Origin: Pedosphaera sp.
GTDB taxonomy: Bacteria > Verrucomicrobiota > Verrucomicrobiia > Limisphaerales > Pedosphaeraceae
Direction of reading: 5' to 3'
DNA length: 64,000 nucleotides
Assembly: GCA_028293285.1 (NCBI GenBank)
Contig: JAQGPC010000279.1
Location: forward strand, 1 to 64,000
Below are positions 50,323-59,142 of this stretch, piece after piece. Position 1 is the first letter of the stretch. The number at the start of each line of letters is the position of its first letter. The notes below the pieces were generated by a model that searched no databases, was not told where the DNA came from, and saw only the letters and a list, made by a program, of their open reading frames with translations. Position numbers and translations under genes: made by a program.

Positions 50323-50736
50323 TCAGGTTGAAGGTTGCCGGAGTTGGCCGGAAGCGAACTTCCGCTGATTATAGTTCCGCCCTGTTGGACTGCCCGTCGG
50401 TGCTGCGGCTCCTCTCGGCTTGAGCGTAATGTTGTTTATGACCTGGCGCACACCTTCCACCCTTTGCGCGACTTCCGCTGCACGGGCTTTCTGCTCGGGC
50501 GTATCCACAAACCCACTCAGTTGAACCACGCCGTCTAAAGTTTCGACCTTTACATCCGGGAACTTGTAAATGGGTTCCCTATTAAGCGCATGTTTTACGC
50601 GGTGTGTAAGGGTGGCGTCATCTATGCGGCGGCCAACTGTGCGATCCCCTCCGGTGTGGCATCCCGTCAAAGTCATCAGCGCAATTACGGCGCCAAGGCA
50701 GATGGTGGGAATGAAACGTCGTCGATTTATTTGCAT
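50323..50736 (-). CDS. BON-domain lipoprotein
   Basis: From the ATG at 50736 (preceded by AAAGAAAGGT) the 137-residue protein starts MQINRRRFIPTICLGAVIAL and has lipobox LTGC. The BON domain is at ~38-105: DATLTHRVKHALNREPIYKF, then VKVETLDGVVQLSGFVDTPE and QKARAAEVAQRVEGVRQVIN. This is the OsmY/DolP type that binds phospholipid. The tail is Gly/Pro/Asn/Gln-rich. Such outer-membrane lipoproteins support envelope integrity under stress. It converges on the kinase gene. Confidence 0.9.
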   Translation of the reverse strand: MQINRRRFIPTICLGAVIALMTLTGCHTGGDRTVGRRIDDATLTHRVKHALNREPIYKFPDVKVETLDGVVQLSGFVDTPEQKARAAEVAQRVEGVRQVINNITLKPRGAAAPTGSPTGRNYNQRKFASGQLRQPST

Positions 50737-50858
50737 ACCTTTCTTTGCTCCTTGTATCACCACAATATGCTTTCAGCCCTGTCAAGCCATGGGGTATTTC
50801 CTGTATTTTCCTGCTCTGGTGGGATTCCCTTTTTTGAATATTATAGTATCATGTTGAG

Positions 50859-51920
50859 GTGGAAAGCAGTACCAACCCAATCCCCAGCCGCGGCGCAACC
50901 GGTAATCCCACCAACCGGTTTGAGAATATCCATTTGGAGCGCGATATGGACTGGAACCCGGAAGAGGATGCGTTGCCGACCACCCAATTTCTGCGGGACC
51001 ACACCAGCAAGATCATTAACCGAAACGATAGTCCAGATGTCGGCTTTGAATATAGTATAAACGCGTATCGCGGTTGTGAGCATGGTTGCATCTATTGTTA
51101 TGCGCGCCCGACCCATGAATATTTGGGATTTTCGTCCGGGCTCGATTTTGAAACGAAAATCATGGTGAAAATGGAGGCGGCCAAGCTGCTGCGGGCAGAA
51201 CTTTCTTCGCCCAAATGGCAGCCCGAGGTGATTGCCATGAGCGGGGTGACGGATTGTTATCAACCCGTTGAACGTAAATTGAAACTGACTCGGCAATGTC
51301 TGGAGGTGCTGGCCGAGTTCCGCAATCCGGTGGCGATTGTGACCAAAAATCATTTGGTGACACGTGACATTGATTTGTTGAGTGAGTTGGCACGGCATCG
51401 TGCGGCAGCGGTATTCCTCTCGGTGACCACGCTCGATACAGACTTGCGAAAAGTAATGGAGCCGCGCACTTCGCCGCCCGCAAGCCGATTGTCAGCCATC
51501 GCCGAACTGACCAAAGCTGGCATACCGACTGGTGTGCTGGTTTCGCCAGTTGTTCCCGGGCTGACTGATCACGAAATTCCTGCCATTGTTTCTGCGGCGG
51601 TAAAAGCGGGGGCGAAATTTGCCGGTTATGTGACGTTGCGGTTGCCTTATTCCGTTGCGCCTTTGTTCGAGCAATGGCTGGCACAGCATTTTCCCGATCG
51701 CAAAGAAAAGGTATTGAACCGGATTCGAGCGTTGCGCGATGGCAAGTTGAATAACGCGGATTTTGGTTCACGCATGCGCGGGGAGGGGATCTTTGCCGAT
51801 CAGATTGAAGCTCTCTTCAATGTGGCCTGTCGGAAGGCGGGCATTCAAGATAACCACACGGGGCTTTCCACGGCGGCATTTCGACGACCGGCTGGAGCTC
51901 AAATGGAATTTGGTCTTTAA
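50859..51920 (+). CDS. PA0069-family radical SAM protein
   Basis: The start is GTG (MESSTNPIPSRGATGNPTNR), which includes the conserved RGA..NP.NRF beginning of this family. The iron-sulfur cluster motif is RGCEHGCIYCYARPTHEYLG (CxxxCxxC). Other features are ALPTTQFLRDHTSKIINRND, the DFETKIMVK segment, VIAMSGVTDCYQPVERKLKL, and a final NADFGSRMRGEGIFADQIEA. These are diagnostic of PA0069-type radical SAM enzymes, which resemble spore photoproduct lyase-like proteins; the reaction is not known. It is followed by the TatT-TRAP operon but at 158 bases, so linkage is uncertain. Confidence 0.94.
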   Translation: MESSTNPIPSRGATGNPTNRFENIHLERDMDWNPEEDALPTTQFLRDHTSKIINRNDSPDVGFEYSINAYRGCEHGCIYCYARPTHEYLGFSSGLDFETKIMVKMEAAKLLRAELSSPKWQPEVIAMSGVTDCYQPVERKLKLTRQCLEVLAEFRNPVAIVTKNHLVTRDIDLLSELARHRAAAVFLSVTTLDTDLRKVMEPRTSPPASRLSAIAELTKAGIPTGVLVSPVVPGLTDHEIPAIVSAAVKAGAKFAGYVTLRLPYSVAPLFEQWLAQHFPDRKEKVLNRIRALRDGKLNNADFGSRMRGEGIFADQIEALFNVACRKAGIQDNHTGLSTAAFRRPAGAQMEFGL

Positions 51921-52078
51921 GAGTTGGGCCACGGTTTAAGCTTCCAAAGGTTCGCATGGTTATTTTCTCTGGCGTGTCGAGTCGGAAAACATCATCGGTA
52001 GCACTTTTAGCCATTGGCACTTTGTCCTTAACTACTCTAAACTCCATCGCGAGAATCGGACAAGCGTCCGGGAATACT

Positions 52079-53017
52079 ATGAGTAAGATTGTTTTGCTGG
52101 TGATGCTGGGATTGACCGTGATGGGCACGGGCTGCTCCTTTAAGCGTCTGGCTGTTAATCAGGTTGGCAATGCGCTGGCTGGCGGTGGAACGACCTTTGC
52201 CTCTGATGATGATCCCGAACTGGTCAAGGCGGCGGTGCCTTTCAGTTTGAAGTTGATGGAGAGTCTCCTTGCCGAAAGTCCCCGACATGAAGGGTTGCTC
52301 TTCGCTACGGCCAGTGGTTTTACACAATATTCCTATGCGTTCGTGCAGCAGGACGCGGATGAAATGGAAGGAAAAGACTTTGCTGCCGCCGAGGAAATGA
52401 GAGCGCGGTCCCGGCGCTTATATCTGCGTGCGCGTAATTATGGTTTGCGTGGCCTGGAAGTGAAACACAAGGGCTTTGAAAAAGCGTTGCGGTCAGATCC
52501 TAAACAAGCCGTGCGTGGTGCAACCGTGAAGGATGTGCCACTCCTCTATTGGACAGCGGCGTCCTGGGCGGGAGCCATTTCACTCTCAAAAGATAATCCT
52601 GATTTGATTGGTGAACTGCCGATGGTTGAAGCGATGATGGATCGTGCGCTGGCATTGGATGAGAGCTTTGGTGATGGTTCGATTCATTCGTTTTTTATCA
52701 CTTATGAAATGGGCCGTGCGGGTGGAAACGGTGATCCTGAGTTGCGGTCGAGAAAACACTTTGACCGGGTGATGGCCCTGACCGGCGGACAGCAAGCCGG
52801 GCCACTGGTGTCATTGGCCGAGGCAGTATGCGTGCCAAAGCAGAATGTGAAGGAATTTGAGTCACTGCTCAATCGGGCATTGGCCATCAATCCGGATGCA
52901 AAACCGGAATGGCGTCTGGCAAATCTGGTCGCGCAACGCCGGGCGAAATGGCTGCTAACGCGCACCGATGATCTTTTTTTACAAAAAAATCCCACCGAGA
53001 ACAAAGAATCCAAGTAG
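52079..53017 (+). CDS. TatT-family lipoprotein of the TRAP transporter
   Basis: From the ATG at 52079 (MSKIVLLVMLGLTVMGTGC) the protein is a lipoprotein with lipobox GTGC; the track start is too early. The rest is a TPR-like helical array with family features AAVPFSLKLMESLLAESPRH, LATASGFTQYSYAFVQQDA-type, RSRRLYLRARNYGLRGLEVK and LYWTAASWAGAISLSKDNPD, typical of TatT. TatT was first described in Treponema as a trimer partnering a TRAP substrate-binding protein. It is the first of three genes: TatT, DctP and fused QM permease, with a 3-base gap to dctP. Confidence 0.9.
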   Translation: MSKIVLLVMLGLTVMGTGCSFKRLAVNQVGNALAGGGTTFASDDDPELVKAAVPFSLKLMESLLAESPRHEGLLFATASGFTQYSYAFVQQDADEMEGKDFAAAEEMRARSRRLYLRARNYGLRGLEVKHKGFEKALRSDPKQAVRGATVKDVPLLYWTAASWAGAISLSKDNPDLIGELPMVEAMMDRALALDESFGDGSIHSFFITYEMGRAGGNGDPELRSRKHFDRVMALTGGQQAGPLVSLAEAVCVPKQNVKEFESLLNRALAINPDAKPEWRLANLVAQRRAKWLLTRTDDLFLQKNPTENKESK

Positions 53018-53020
53018 TAT

Positions 53021-54061
53021 ATGCAGATTATGAATCGTCGATTTTGGTTAAGCAGCGTATTGGCTGTCTCACTTAGTCTGGTTGTTACCGGTCTTCAGGC
53101 TGCGGACAAACCTGTGAAGCTTAAGCTGGGCACGCTCGCTCCCGCAGGCACGTCCTATCACAAAAGTCTGCAAGCAATGGGTGAGAAGTGGCGCAAGGTT
53201 TCGAATGGGATGGTGCAATTGACAATCTTTCCGGGCGGCACGCAGGGTGGTGAGCCAGATATGGTGGGCTTGATGCAGACCGGTAATCTTGACGCAGGGT
53301 TGCTGACGGCTGGCGGACTTTCGGAGATTGATCGAGCTGCCCTGGGAATGGAAGTCATGCCGATGTTCTTCCACAATCTGGAGGAAGTGGATTATGTCAG
53401 CGAGAAGTTGCGCTCGAAACTGGAAGCGCGTCTGGCTGCCAAAGGTTATGTAGTTCTGTTTTGGTGCGATTCCGGTTGGGTGCGATTTTTTTCCAAGTCA
53501 CCCGTGGAACATCCGGACGATCTGCGCAAGTTGAAGGTTTTTTCCGGAGCGGGTCACACTCATGAATATGACTTGTGGAAGATGAGCGGGTTTAGTCCGG
53601 TGGCGCTGGAATCCGTCGCAATTCCTCAGGGTTTATTGTCGGGTACTATTAGCGCAGTGCCAACCGTTCCTATTTTCGCGTTGGCGGCGCAATTGGATGG
53701 ACAGGCGACATACATGCTGGAATTGAACTGGGCCCCGTTGGTGGGAGCAGCCGTGGTGCAGAAAAAGGCCTGGGATCGGGTTCCGGCCGATACTCGCGAA
53801 GCCATGCTCAAAATCGCCGCAGAAACCGGTTTGCAGGTCAAGGCGGCTGGCCGGGCTGAAAGCGATGCTGCCGTGGCGGCGATGGTCAAGCGCGGGTTGA
53901 AGGTTCAGAAGGTCACTCCGGCAGTGGATACGGAATGGCGGACGGTGATTGATCCATTGCAGACTCATATTCGCGGGAAGATTGTGCCAGAGGATATCTT
54001 TGATGAAGCGCAACGTTTAGTGAAAGAATTTCGCGCTACTGGTGGAGCCAAGCCAAAATGA
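53021..54061 (+). CDS. TRAP transporter substrate-binding protein (DctP/TatP)
   Basis: The signal peptide (MNRRFWLSSVLAVSLSLVVT) ends near LQAADKP. The DctP pattern follows: KLKLGTLAPAGTSYHKSLQA, then FPGGTQGGEPDMVGLMQTGN and GMEVMPMFFHNLEEVDYVSE, LRKLKVFSGAGHTHEYDLWK, and ALESVAIPQGLLSGTISAVP. The usual Arg that grips a carboxylate (LKGLKIR) is replaced here (LRKLKVFSG), so the ligand may not be a carboxylate; this fits TatP proteins that handle hydrophobic ligands. It overlaps the permease gene by 4 bases (ATGA). Confidence 0.92.
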   Translation: MQIMNRRFWLSSVLAVSLSLVVTGLQAADKPVKLKLGTLAPAGTSYHKSLQAMGEKWRKVSNGMVQLTIFPGGTQGGEPDMVGLMQTGNLDAGLLTAGGLSEIDRAALGMEVMPMFFHNLEEVDYVSEKLRSKLEARLAAKGYVVLFWCDSGWVRFFSKSPVEHPDDLRKLKVFSGAGHTHEYDLWKMSGFSPVALESVAIPQGLLSGTISAVPTVPIFALAAQLDGQATYMLELNWAPLVGAAVVQKKAWDRVPADTREAMLKIAAETGLQVKAAGRAESDAAVAAMVKRGLKVQKVTPAVDTEWRTVIDPLQTHIRGKIVPEDIFDEAQRLVKEFRATGGAKPK

Positions 54062-55935
54062 GTAGCGGCACTCTCCCCGGGCCTGACCTCGTGGCTCCCG
54101 TCGCACCCGTGAAGCTCTCGCGCGGTTGGCGATTGATTCGTGAGGGTGAAAATTCCCTGCTGGTGATTCCCCTGGCGGCCATGCTGCTGCTGCCAGTGAC
54201 GGAAATCATCCTGCGCCTGGTTTTCAAGACCGGCATTTCCGGCTCCAGCGCGATTGTCCAACATTTGACTTTGATCGTCGGAATGTTTGGCGGAGCCATT
54301 GCGGCGCGCGACCAACGGTTGCTGGCACTTTCGCCAATCCAGACGTTACTTAAAGGTAAGCTGAAAACGGCGGCTCAAATTTTCAGCAGCGGTGTTGCTG
54401 CCGCCATCAGCTTGTTTCTTTGCCTGGCGAGTTATGAATATGTGGCCGCCCTCAGGCCGCTGGGAAAAATTCTTGTTTATGGAATTCCAGTGTGGGTGGT
54501 GCAACTCGTCCTGCCGATTGGTTTTGGTCTGATTGGATTGCGACTGATCTGGCATGCTTCGCCAAAATGGAGTGGCCGGTTGCTGACGCTCGCACTGGCG
54601 GCTGGACTTGCAGCGATGGCGAAATGGTCTCCCATCACACCAGAGCAATTCATGATTCCTGCGCTCGTGATGTTGGGCCTGGCGACTTTGCTGGGTGCGC
54701 CAGTATTCACGGCTTTGGGCGGCGCAGCATTAATTTTATTTTGGGGGCACGATCTGCCGATCCAGGCGGTTCCGCTCAAGCACTACAGCCTTACGACAAA
54801 TGATATGCTACCCAGCATCCCGATCTTTACACTGGCAGGATATTTTCTGGCGGAGAGCGGCGCGTCCAAACGATTGGTGCGGGTATTTCAGGCGTTGGTC
54901 GGACAATTTCGTGGCGGCCCGGCAATCGTCACTGCTTTGGTTTGCGCGTTCTTTACTTCGTTCACTGGTGCTTCGGGCGTCACAATCCTCGCGCTGGGTG
55001 GAGTGCTCATGCCGGTGTTGCTCGCGGCACGTTATTCCGAGCGCAACGCACTTGGATTGCTCACCGGAGCCGGCTCGTTGGGCATGTTGTTTCCGCCGTG
55101 CCTGCCGCTGATTCTGTATGCCATCGTTGCCAACCACAGCGCGCACGCCGACCTGAGCATCAAGCAAATGTTTCTTGGAGGGCTCGGGCCCGGAATTCTG
55201 CTGGTCATATTGACGGCTTGGTGGGGGATTCGCAAAGGGCCCAAGGAGAAAGCTGACCGCACGATTTTTCAATGGTCGGAAGCCCGGGCCGCCATTTGGG
55301 CTGCCAAGTGGGAAATGTTGATTCCCGTGGTCGCAATCGGTTCTCTCTTTTGCGTGCCGACCACAGTTGAAGCGGCTGCGATCACCGCTGCTTACGCGCT
55401 TCTGGTTGCAACGGTAATTCATCGCGATCTGCATCCGATTCGTGATTTGCCACGAGTCATCACGGAATGCGGATTGCTGGTAGGCGGCGTGTTATTGATT
55501 TTAGGCGTGGCGTTGGGTTTCACGCATTACCTCGTGGACGCGCAGATTCCGGATAAAATGGTGGAATGGGCCACCGTTACGGTGAAGTCCAAATTTCTGT
55601 TCCTGCTTGGCCTCAATATCGTGTTGTTGATTGTCGGTGGATTGATTGAAATTTACGCGGCTATTATTGTGGTCGTGCCGTTGCTGGTGCCGCTGGGGGT
55701 GGCGTTTGGTATCGATCCCGTTCACCTGGGAATTATTTTCCTCGCCAACATGGAGCTCGGTTTTTTAGCGCCGCCAGTCGGCATGAACCTGTTGCTTTCC
55801 TCATATCGCTTCAACAAGCCGATGTCCGAAGTCACGCGCGCTACTTTTCCGATGCTGCTCGTGTTATTATTGGGCGTGTTATTGATTACCTATTTTCCGC
55901 CGCTAACGACATTCCTGCCACGGTTGTTTAAATAG
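54058..55935 (+). CDS. TRAP transporter fused DctQM permease
   Basis: At 625 residues this is the fused form. The first ~170 residues hold four helices of the DctQ small subunit (SLLVIPLAAMLLLPVTEIIL, HLTLIVGMFGGAIAARDQRL). From ~190 on is the DctM large subunit, with GAPVFTALGGAALILFWGHD, DMLPSIPIFTLAGYFLAESG, the loop FTSFTGASGVTILALGGVLM, LTGAGSLGMLFPPCLPLILY (PP signature), and AMELGFLAPPVGMNLLLSSY-type end. It imports the substrate bound by DctP using a Na+ gradient. The operon is TatT-DctP-DctQM. Confidence 0.95.
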   Translation: MSSGTLPGPDLVAPVAPVKLSRGWRLIREGENSLLVIPLAAMLLLPVTEIILRLVFKTGISGSSAIVQHLTLIVGMFGGAIAARDQRLLALSPIQTLLKGKLKTAAQIFSSGVAAAISLFLCLASYEYVAALRPLGKILVYGIPVWVVQLVLPIGFGLIGLRLIWHASPKWSGRLLTLALAAGLAAMAKWSPITPEQFMIPALVMLGLATLLGAPVFTALGGAALILFWGHDLPIQAVPLKHYSLTTNDMLPSIPIFTLAGYFLAESGASKRLVRVFQALVGQFRGGPAIVTALVCAFFTSFTGASGVTILALGGVLMPVLLAARYSERNALGLLTGAGSLGMLFPPCLPLILYAIVANHSAHADLSIKQMFLGGLGPGILLVILTAWWGIRKGPKEKADRTIFQWSEARAAIWAAKWEMLIPVVAIGSLFCVPTTVEAAAITAAYALLVATVIHRDLHPIRDLPRVITECGLLVGGVLLILGVALGFTHYLVDAQIPDKMVEWATVTVKSKFLFLLGLNIVLLIVGGLIEIYAAIIVVVPLLVPLGVAFGIDPVHLGIIFLANMELGFLAPPVGMNLLLSSYRFNKPMSEVTRATFPMLLVLLLGVLLITYFPPLTTFLPRLFK

Positions 55936-55944
55936 GACTTACTA

Positions 55945-57600
55945 TCAATTATCCAGGTTGGGATGCTTCCGGTGAAAATCGGTTGAATCCTGATAGGCCT
56001 TTGCCACGGCCAGAATTTCAGCTTCCTTGAACAGATTTCCAATAAAGCAAATGCTTGTGGGAGTGCCGGCTTTGGAAAATCCGTTTGGCACCACCACGCA
56101 CGGATGGCCGGTAAGATTGGTCAGCAACTCACTATCACCGGAGAGCGAGGGAGCAAGGAAGACATCCACATTTTCAAGCTGCTTGGCGGTTTCTTGAATG
56201 AGTAGGTAGCGAATACGGGTAGCTTGGATGTATTCCACCGCCGGAATAAAGCGGGCTTCGCGGAACGCGTTCGGCCAGGTGTGCAAACCCTGACGTTTCA
56301 TCAAATCATCGCGACCACTGACTGTCAGGTCATCAAACGCAGCCGCGCCTTCCACGGAAATGACGAACGAGATGTCATGGATGGGCAGCTTGGGTAATTC
56401 GATCGGCACAAGTTTCGCACCGAGCGAACGCATTTTTTCCAGCACGGCGGCATCTTTATCTTTGCGCTCACCTTTTTCCGTGTCGAAATCAGTTTTCAAA
56501 TAACCGATCCGGAGCTTTTGCCATTTGAGTTTGGAATCATAATTGAAAGGCAGGTCGTAAAGAGTTTGGTCAACGCCGTCGGGACCTTGGATGGTATTGA
56601 ACACAATGGCGCAGTCTTCCACCGTGCGGCAGATGGGGCCAAGTTTATCCATTGACCAGGTCAAGGCCATGGCTCCATTTCGGCTGATACGACCATAGGA
56701 AGGGCGAAGACCAGTGATGCCGCAACGGTCGCACGGAGAGACAATCGAGCCGTGGGTTTCCGAACCGATGGCGAAGGGCACGAGTCCGGCGGCTGTGGCC
56801 GCAGCCGGTCCAGCAGAGGAACCGCTGGAACCTTGCTTGAGATTCCACGGGTTGCGCGTCATGCCGCCATACCAGACTTCGCCCCAAGCGAGCTCGCCCA
56901 TGGTCAGCTTGGCAGTGAGCACCGCACCGGCGGCTTCAAGGCGTTTAACGACCGTAGCATCTTCATCAATCAATTGATCTTTGAATGGCGCGGAACCCCA
57001 GGTGGTGCGGATTCCCCGGATAGTCAGCAAATCTTTTACGGCATAAGGAATGCCGTGAAGTGGTCCACGATATTTTCCAGCGGCAATTTCACGGTCTGCG
57101 CGGCGGGCTTGGTGGATGGCGAGGTCCTCCGTAAGCGTAATGATGCATTCGAGTTTGCAGCCATACTTTTTCATGCGCTCAATGTAGAAGCAGGTGAGCT
57201 TTTCCGAAGTAATCTGGCGGGACTTGATCAAGTCGCCCAGTTCACCAATGGAATAGTAGGCAAGATCATCCATGTTGGCCGGCAGTTTAATTTTGACTGG
57301 TGAACTCAATTTGATTTTTTTGCGAGTGGTTTCGAACTTCATTCCCACGGGAATGGGATTAAACAACATGGCTGAAGGAATGGCGTTGGAGAGTGGGAAT
57401 TTGCGGAGCACTTGAAAAGTGTCGAGTTGATCCTTGAGACCGGAAAGCATCAGGTCGTTCTTGGCATCGGAGAAGTGCAGGCCGAGGAGATTTTCTGCCT
57501 CAATAATAGTCTGCCTGGTGATGGGACTATTGGTGTTTGTTTCGGCCCGAACAGCAGTGGCAACCAGGAAGCAACTTAAAAGCAATTTCAAGTAACGCAT
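55945..57600 (-). CDS. Secreted amidase-signature enzyme
   Basis: MRYLKLLLSCFLVATAVRAE is a signal peptide. After ~100 residues of N-terminal helical region the amidase signature begins at YYSIGELGDLIKSRQITSEK. The catalytic Lys is in GIPYAVKDLLTIRG, the Ser-rich loop is GSSGSSAGPAAATAAGLVPF, and the nucleophile Ser lies in FAIGSETHGSIVSPC (Ser-cisSer-Lys triad complete). SVEGAAAFDDLT and the C-terminal HPCVVVPNGFSK also fit. It hydrolyses an amide in the periplasm or outside; the substrate is unknown. It is one of the few amidases of this family with export signals, a pattern seen in Bacteroidota and Verrucomicrobiota. Confidence 0.93.
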   Translation of the reverse strand: MRYLKLLLSCFLVATAVRAETNTNSPITRQTIIEAENLLGLHFSDAKNDLMLSGLKDQLDTFQVLRKFPLSNAIPSAMLFNPIPVGMKFETTRKKIKLSSPVKIKLPANMDDLAYYSIGELGDLIKSRQITSEKLTCFYIERMKKYGCKLECIITLTEDLAIHQARRADREIAAGKYRGPLHGIPYAVKDLLTIRGIRTTWGSAPFKDQLIDEDATVVKRLEAAGAVLTAKLTMGELAWGEVWYGGMTRNPWNLKQGSSGSSAGPAAATAAGLVPFAIGSETHGSIVSPCDRCGITGLRPSYGRISRNGAMALTWSMDKLGPICRTVEDCAIVFNTIQGPDGVDQTLYDLPFNYDSKLKWQKLRIGYLKTDFDTEKGERKDKDAAVLEKMRSLGAKLVPIELPKLPIHDISFVISVEGAAAFDDLTVSGRDDLMKRQGLHTWPNAFREARFIPAVEYIQATRIRYLLIQETAKQLENVDVFLAPSLSGDSELLTNLTGHPCVVVPNGFSKAGTPTSICFIGNLFKEAEILAVAKAYQDSTDFHRKHPNLDN

Positions 57601-57674
57601 AAAGGTGACATTGGGACAAAGAGAGGGAAACTGGCAATTCCTATTTTAAGGTTGCATGTTTAGTGTGCGAATCT

Positions 57675-57691
57675 GGCGGTCATAGACCGCC
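57675..57691. repeat. REP-like stem-loop
   Basis: GGCGGTC-ATA-GACCGCC forms a perfect 7-bp stem with 3-base loop, followed by GCTACAGAATTTTT. It resembles the GGCGG/CCGCC hairpin at 1814-1829 and repeats known between genes in such genomes. A weak terminator role is possible because of TTTTT. Confidence 0.5.
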
Positions 57692-57749
57692 GCTACAGAA
57701 TTTTTAAGTTCTCAATTCCATTCATTCGTGCTGCAATCGCCTGAGCTTT

Positions 57750-58322
57750 ATGAAAATGCGCTGTGGCTGGGCAACCAACGAACTTTCGATCCGCTACCAT
57801 GATGAGGAATGGGGCGTGCCGCTGCATGATGATCGCATGCTGTTCGAATTCGTCATTCTGGAAGGAGCGCAAGCCGGGTTGAGTTGGAATACCGTCCTCC
57901 AAAAGCGTGAGCGTTATCGGGAAGTGTTTAATCATTTCGATGCGAAGCTGATTGCGAAATACGGGGATAAAAAGGTAAGCCAACTCCTGGCTGATCCGGG
58001 GATTATTCGCAATCGGCTCAAAGTCACTTCAGCCATTCAAAACGCCAAGGCGTTCCTTGCGGTGCAGAAAGAATTCGGTAGCTTCGATGCCTATATCTGG
58101 CAATTCGTGGGTGGCAAGCCACTGGTCAATGCCCGGCGTTCCTTGAAGGAAATCCCGGCACGCACCGCTGAATCCGACGCCATGAGCAAGGATTTGTTGA
58201 AGCGCGGATTTAAATTTGTCGGTTCCACCATTTGCTACGCACTGATGCAGGCAACGGGAATGGTGAATGACCATACGATTGATTGTTTTCGATATCAGGA
58301 AATCAAAAAGAATTCCAAATAA
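57750..58322 (+). CDS. tag: DNA-3-methyladenine glycosylase I (Tag)
   Basis: The 190-residue protein matches Tag throughout: MRCGWATNELSIRYHDEEWG (Cys4 and His17 of the zinc site), FEFVILEGAQAGLSWNTVLQ with KRERYREVFNHFD, then LLADPGIIRNRLKVTSAIQN and the end MQATGMVNDHTIDCFRYQEI, which supplies the remaining His and Cys. The enzyme removes 3-methyladenine from DNA in base-excision repair. The start ATG has no strong ribosome site. An O-methyltransferase gene follows 12 bases later, so they are probably co-transcribed. Confidence 0.96.
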   Translation: MKMRCGWATNELSIRYHDEEWGVPLHDDRMLFEFVILEGAQAGLSWNTVLQKRERYREVFNHFDAKLIAKYGDKKVSQLLADPGIIRNRLKVTSAIQNAKAFLAVQKEFGSFDAYIWQFVGGKPLVNARRSLKEIPARTAESDAMSKDLLKRGFKFVGSTICYALMQATGMVNDHTIDCFRYQEIKKNSK

Positions 58323-58334
58323 GGATAATTTTTT

Positions 58335-59057
58335 ATGCCACGTAAATCTCCGAAGCCCTACAAACCGCAGTTCAATCATAAGAGCAATGACGGTTTGAAA
58401 TACGTGCCGTTGAATGAGCGGCTGTGTCGTTATGTGAATGAGTGTCGCAGTCATAAAGGCGACCATGTGCTGGAAGCGCTACGAAAAGAAACCGAGAAGA
58501 AATTTCCAGATGTCGTCCAGATGCAGATAGGACGGGATCAGGGAACATTCATGACGGCGCTGGTGGGGTCGCTGGGGACACGGCGAGCCATCGAGATCGG
58601 CACGTTTACCGGTTACAGTTCCATTTGCATCGCACGCGGATTGACGAATCACGGCAGGCTGATATGCCTTGATGTGAGCGAGGAATGGACGAACGTGGCG
58701 CGGAAATATTGGTCGCTGGCAGGGGTGGACGGAAAAATAGATTTATATCTTGGGCCTGCCGCCGATGCGTTCAAACAATTACATTCCAGCCTGATGTTTG
58801 AATTTGCCTTCATCGATGCCGACAAGCCGGGCTACGATACGTATTACGAGCTGGTGCTGCCCCACATGCGGAAGAATGGTGTGATCCTATTTGATAATAT
58901 GTTGTGGGGCGGAAAATTGGGCCAAAAAAAATCTCCCAAGCATCCCAATGGAAGCGCCATCGACAAATTGAACCGCAAGCTGGCACGCGATCCGAGAGTA
59001 GAATCGGTGTTACTATCCATTGGTGACGGAGTAAATATGTGTCGCGTGCTTGGTTGA
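58335..59057 (+). CDS. SAM-dependent O-methyltransferase (CCoAOMT type)
   Basis: The ATG is preceded by AAGGATAATTTTTT. The SAM-binding core reads ALVGSLGTRRAIEIGTFTGY, then ICIARGLTNHGRLICLDVSE and LGPAADAFKQLHSS. EFAFIDADKPGYDTYYELVL has the metal-binding Asp-x-Asp, and NGVILFDNMLWGGKL carries the Asn-Asp metal ligands, so this is a Mg2+-dependent O-methyltransferase of the caffeoyl-CoA/catechol kind. The first ~40 residues are basic (PRKSPKPYKPQFNHKSNDGL). The methyl acceptor is not predictable. It lies 12 bases after tag. Confidence 0.92.
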   Translation: MPRKSPKPYKPQFNHKSNDGLKYVPLNERLCRYVNECRSHKGDHVLEALRKETEKKFPDVVQMQIGRDQGTFMTALVGSLGTRRAIEIGTFTGYSSICIARGLTNHGRLICLDVSEEWTNVARKYWSLAGVDGKIDLYLGPAADAFKQLHSSLMFEFAFIDADKPGYDTYYELVLPHMRKNGVILFDNMLWGGKLGQKKSPKHPNGSAIDKLNRKLARDPRVESVLLSIGDGVNMCRVLG

Positions 59058-59082
59058 GTAACTTGAGCAGGTAGTAAAGAAA

Positions 59083-59106
59083 AAGGGGACCTTTGCAGGT
59101 CCCCTT
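59083..59106 (-). terminator. Terminator of the CHRD gene (also facing the methyltransferase)
   Basis: AAGGGGACCT (59083-59092) and AGGTCCCCTT (59097-59106) form a perfect 10-bp stem with loop TTGC. On the minus strand the stem is followed by TTTTTCTTT, a good tail; on the plus strand the tail is weaker. The stops of both convergent genes lie within 40-50 bases. Confidence 0.85.
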
Positions 59107-59142
59107 CCTTCGTTTAGGTTTCCGAGGACTGAGATTGATTGA

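Noticed and set aside
57675-57691. Calling the GGCGGTC hairpin a terminator
   Set aside because: The T-run starts 9 bases after the stem and no gene ends immediately before it in either direction; listed as a repeat instead.
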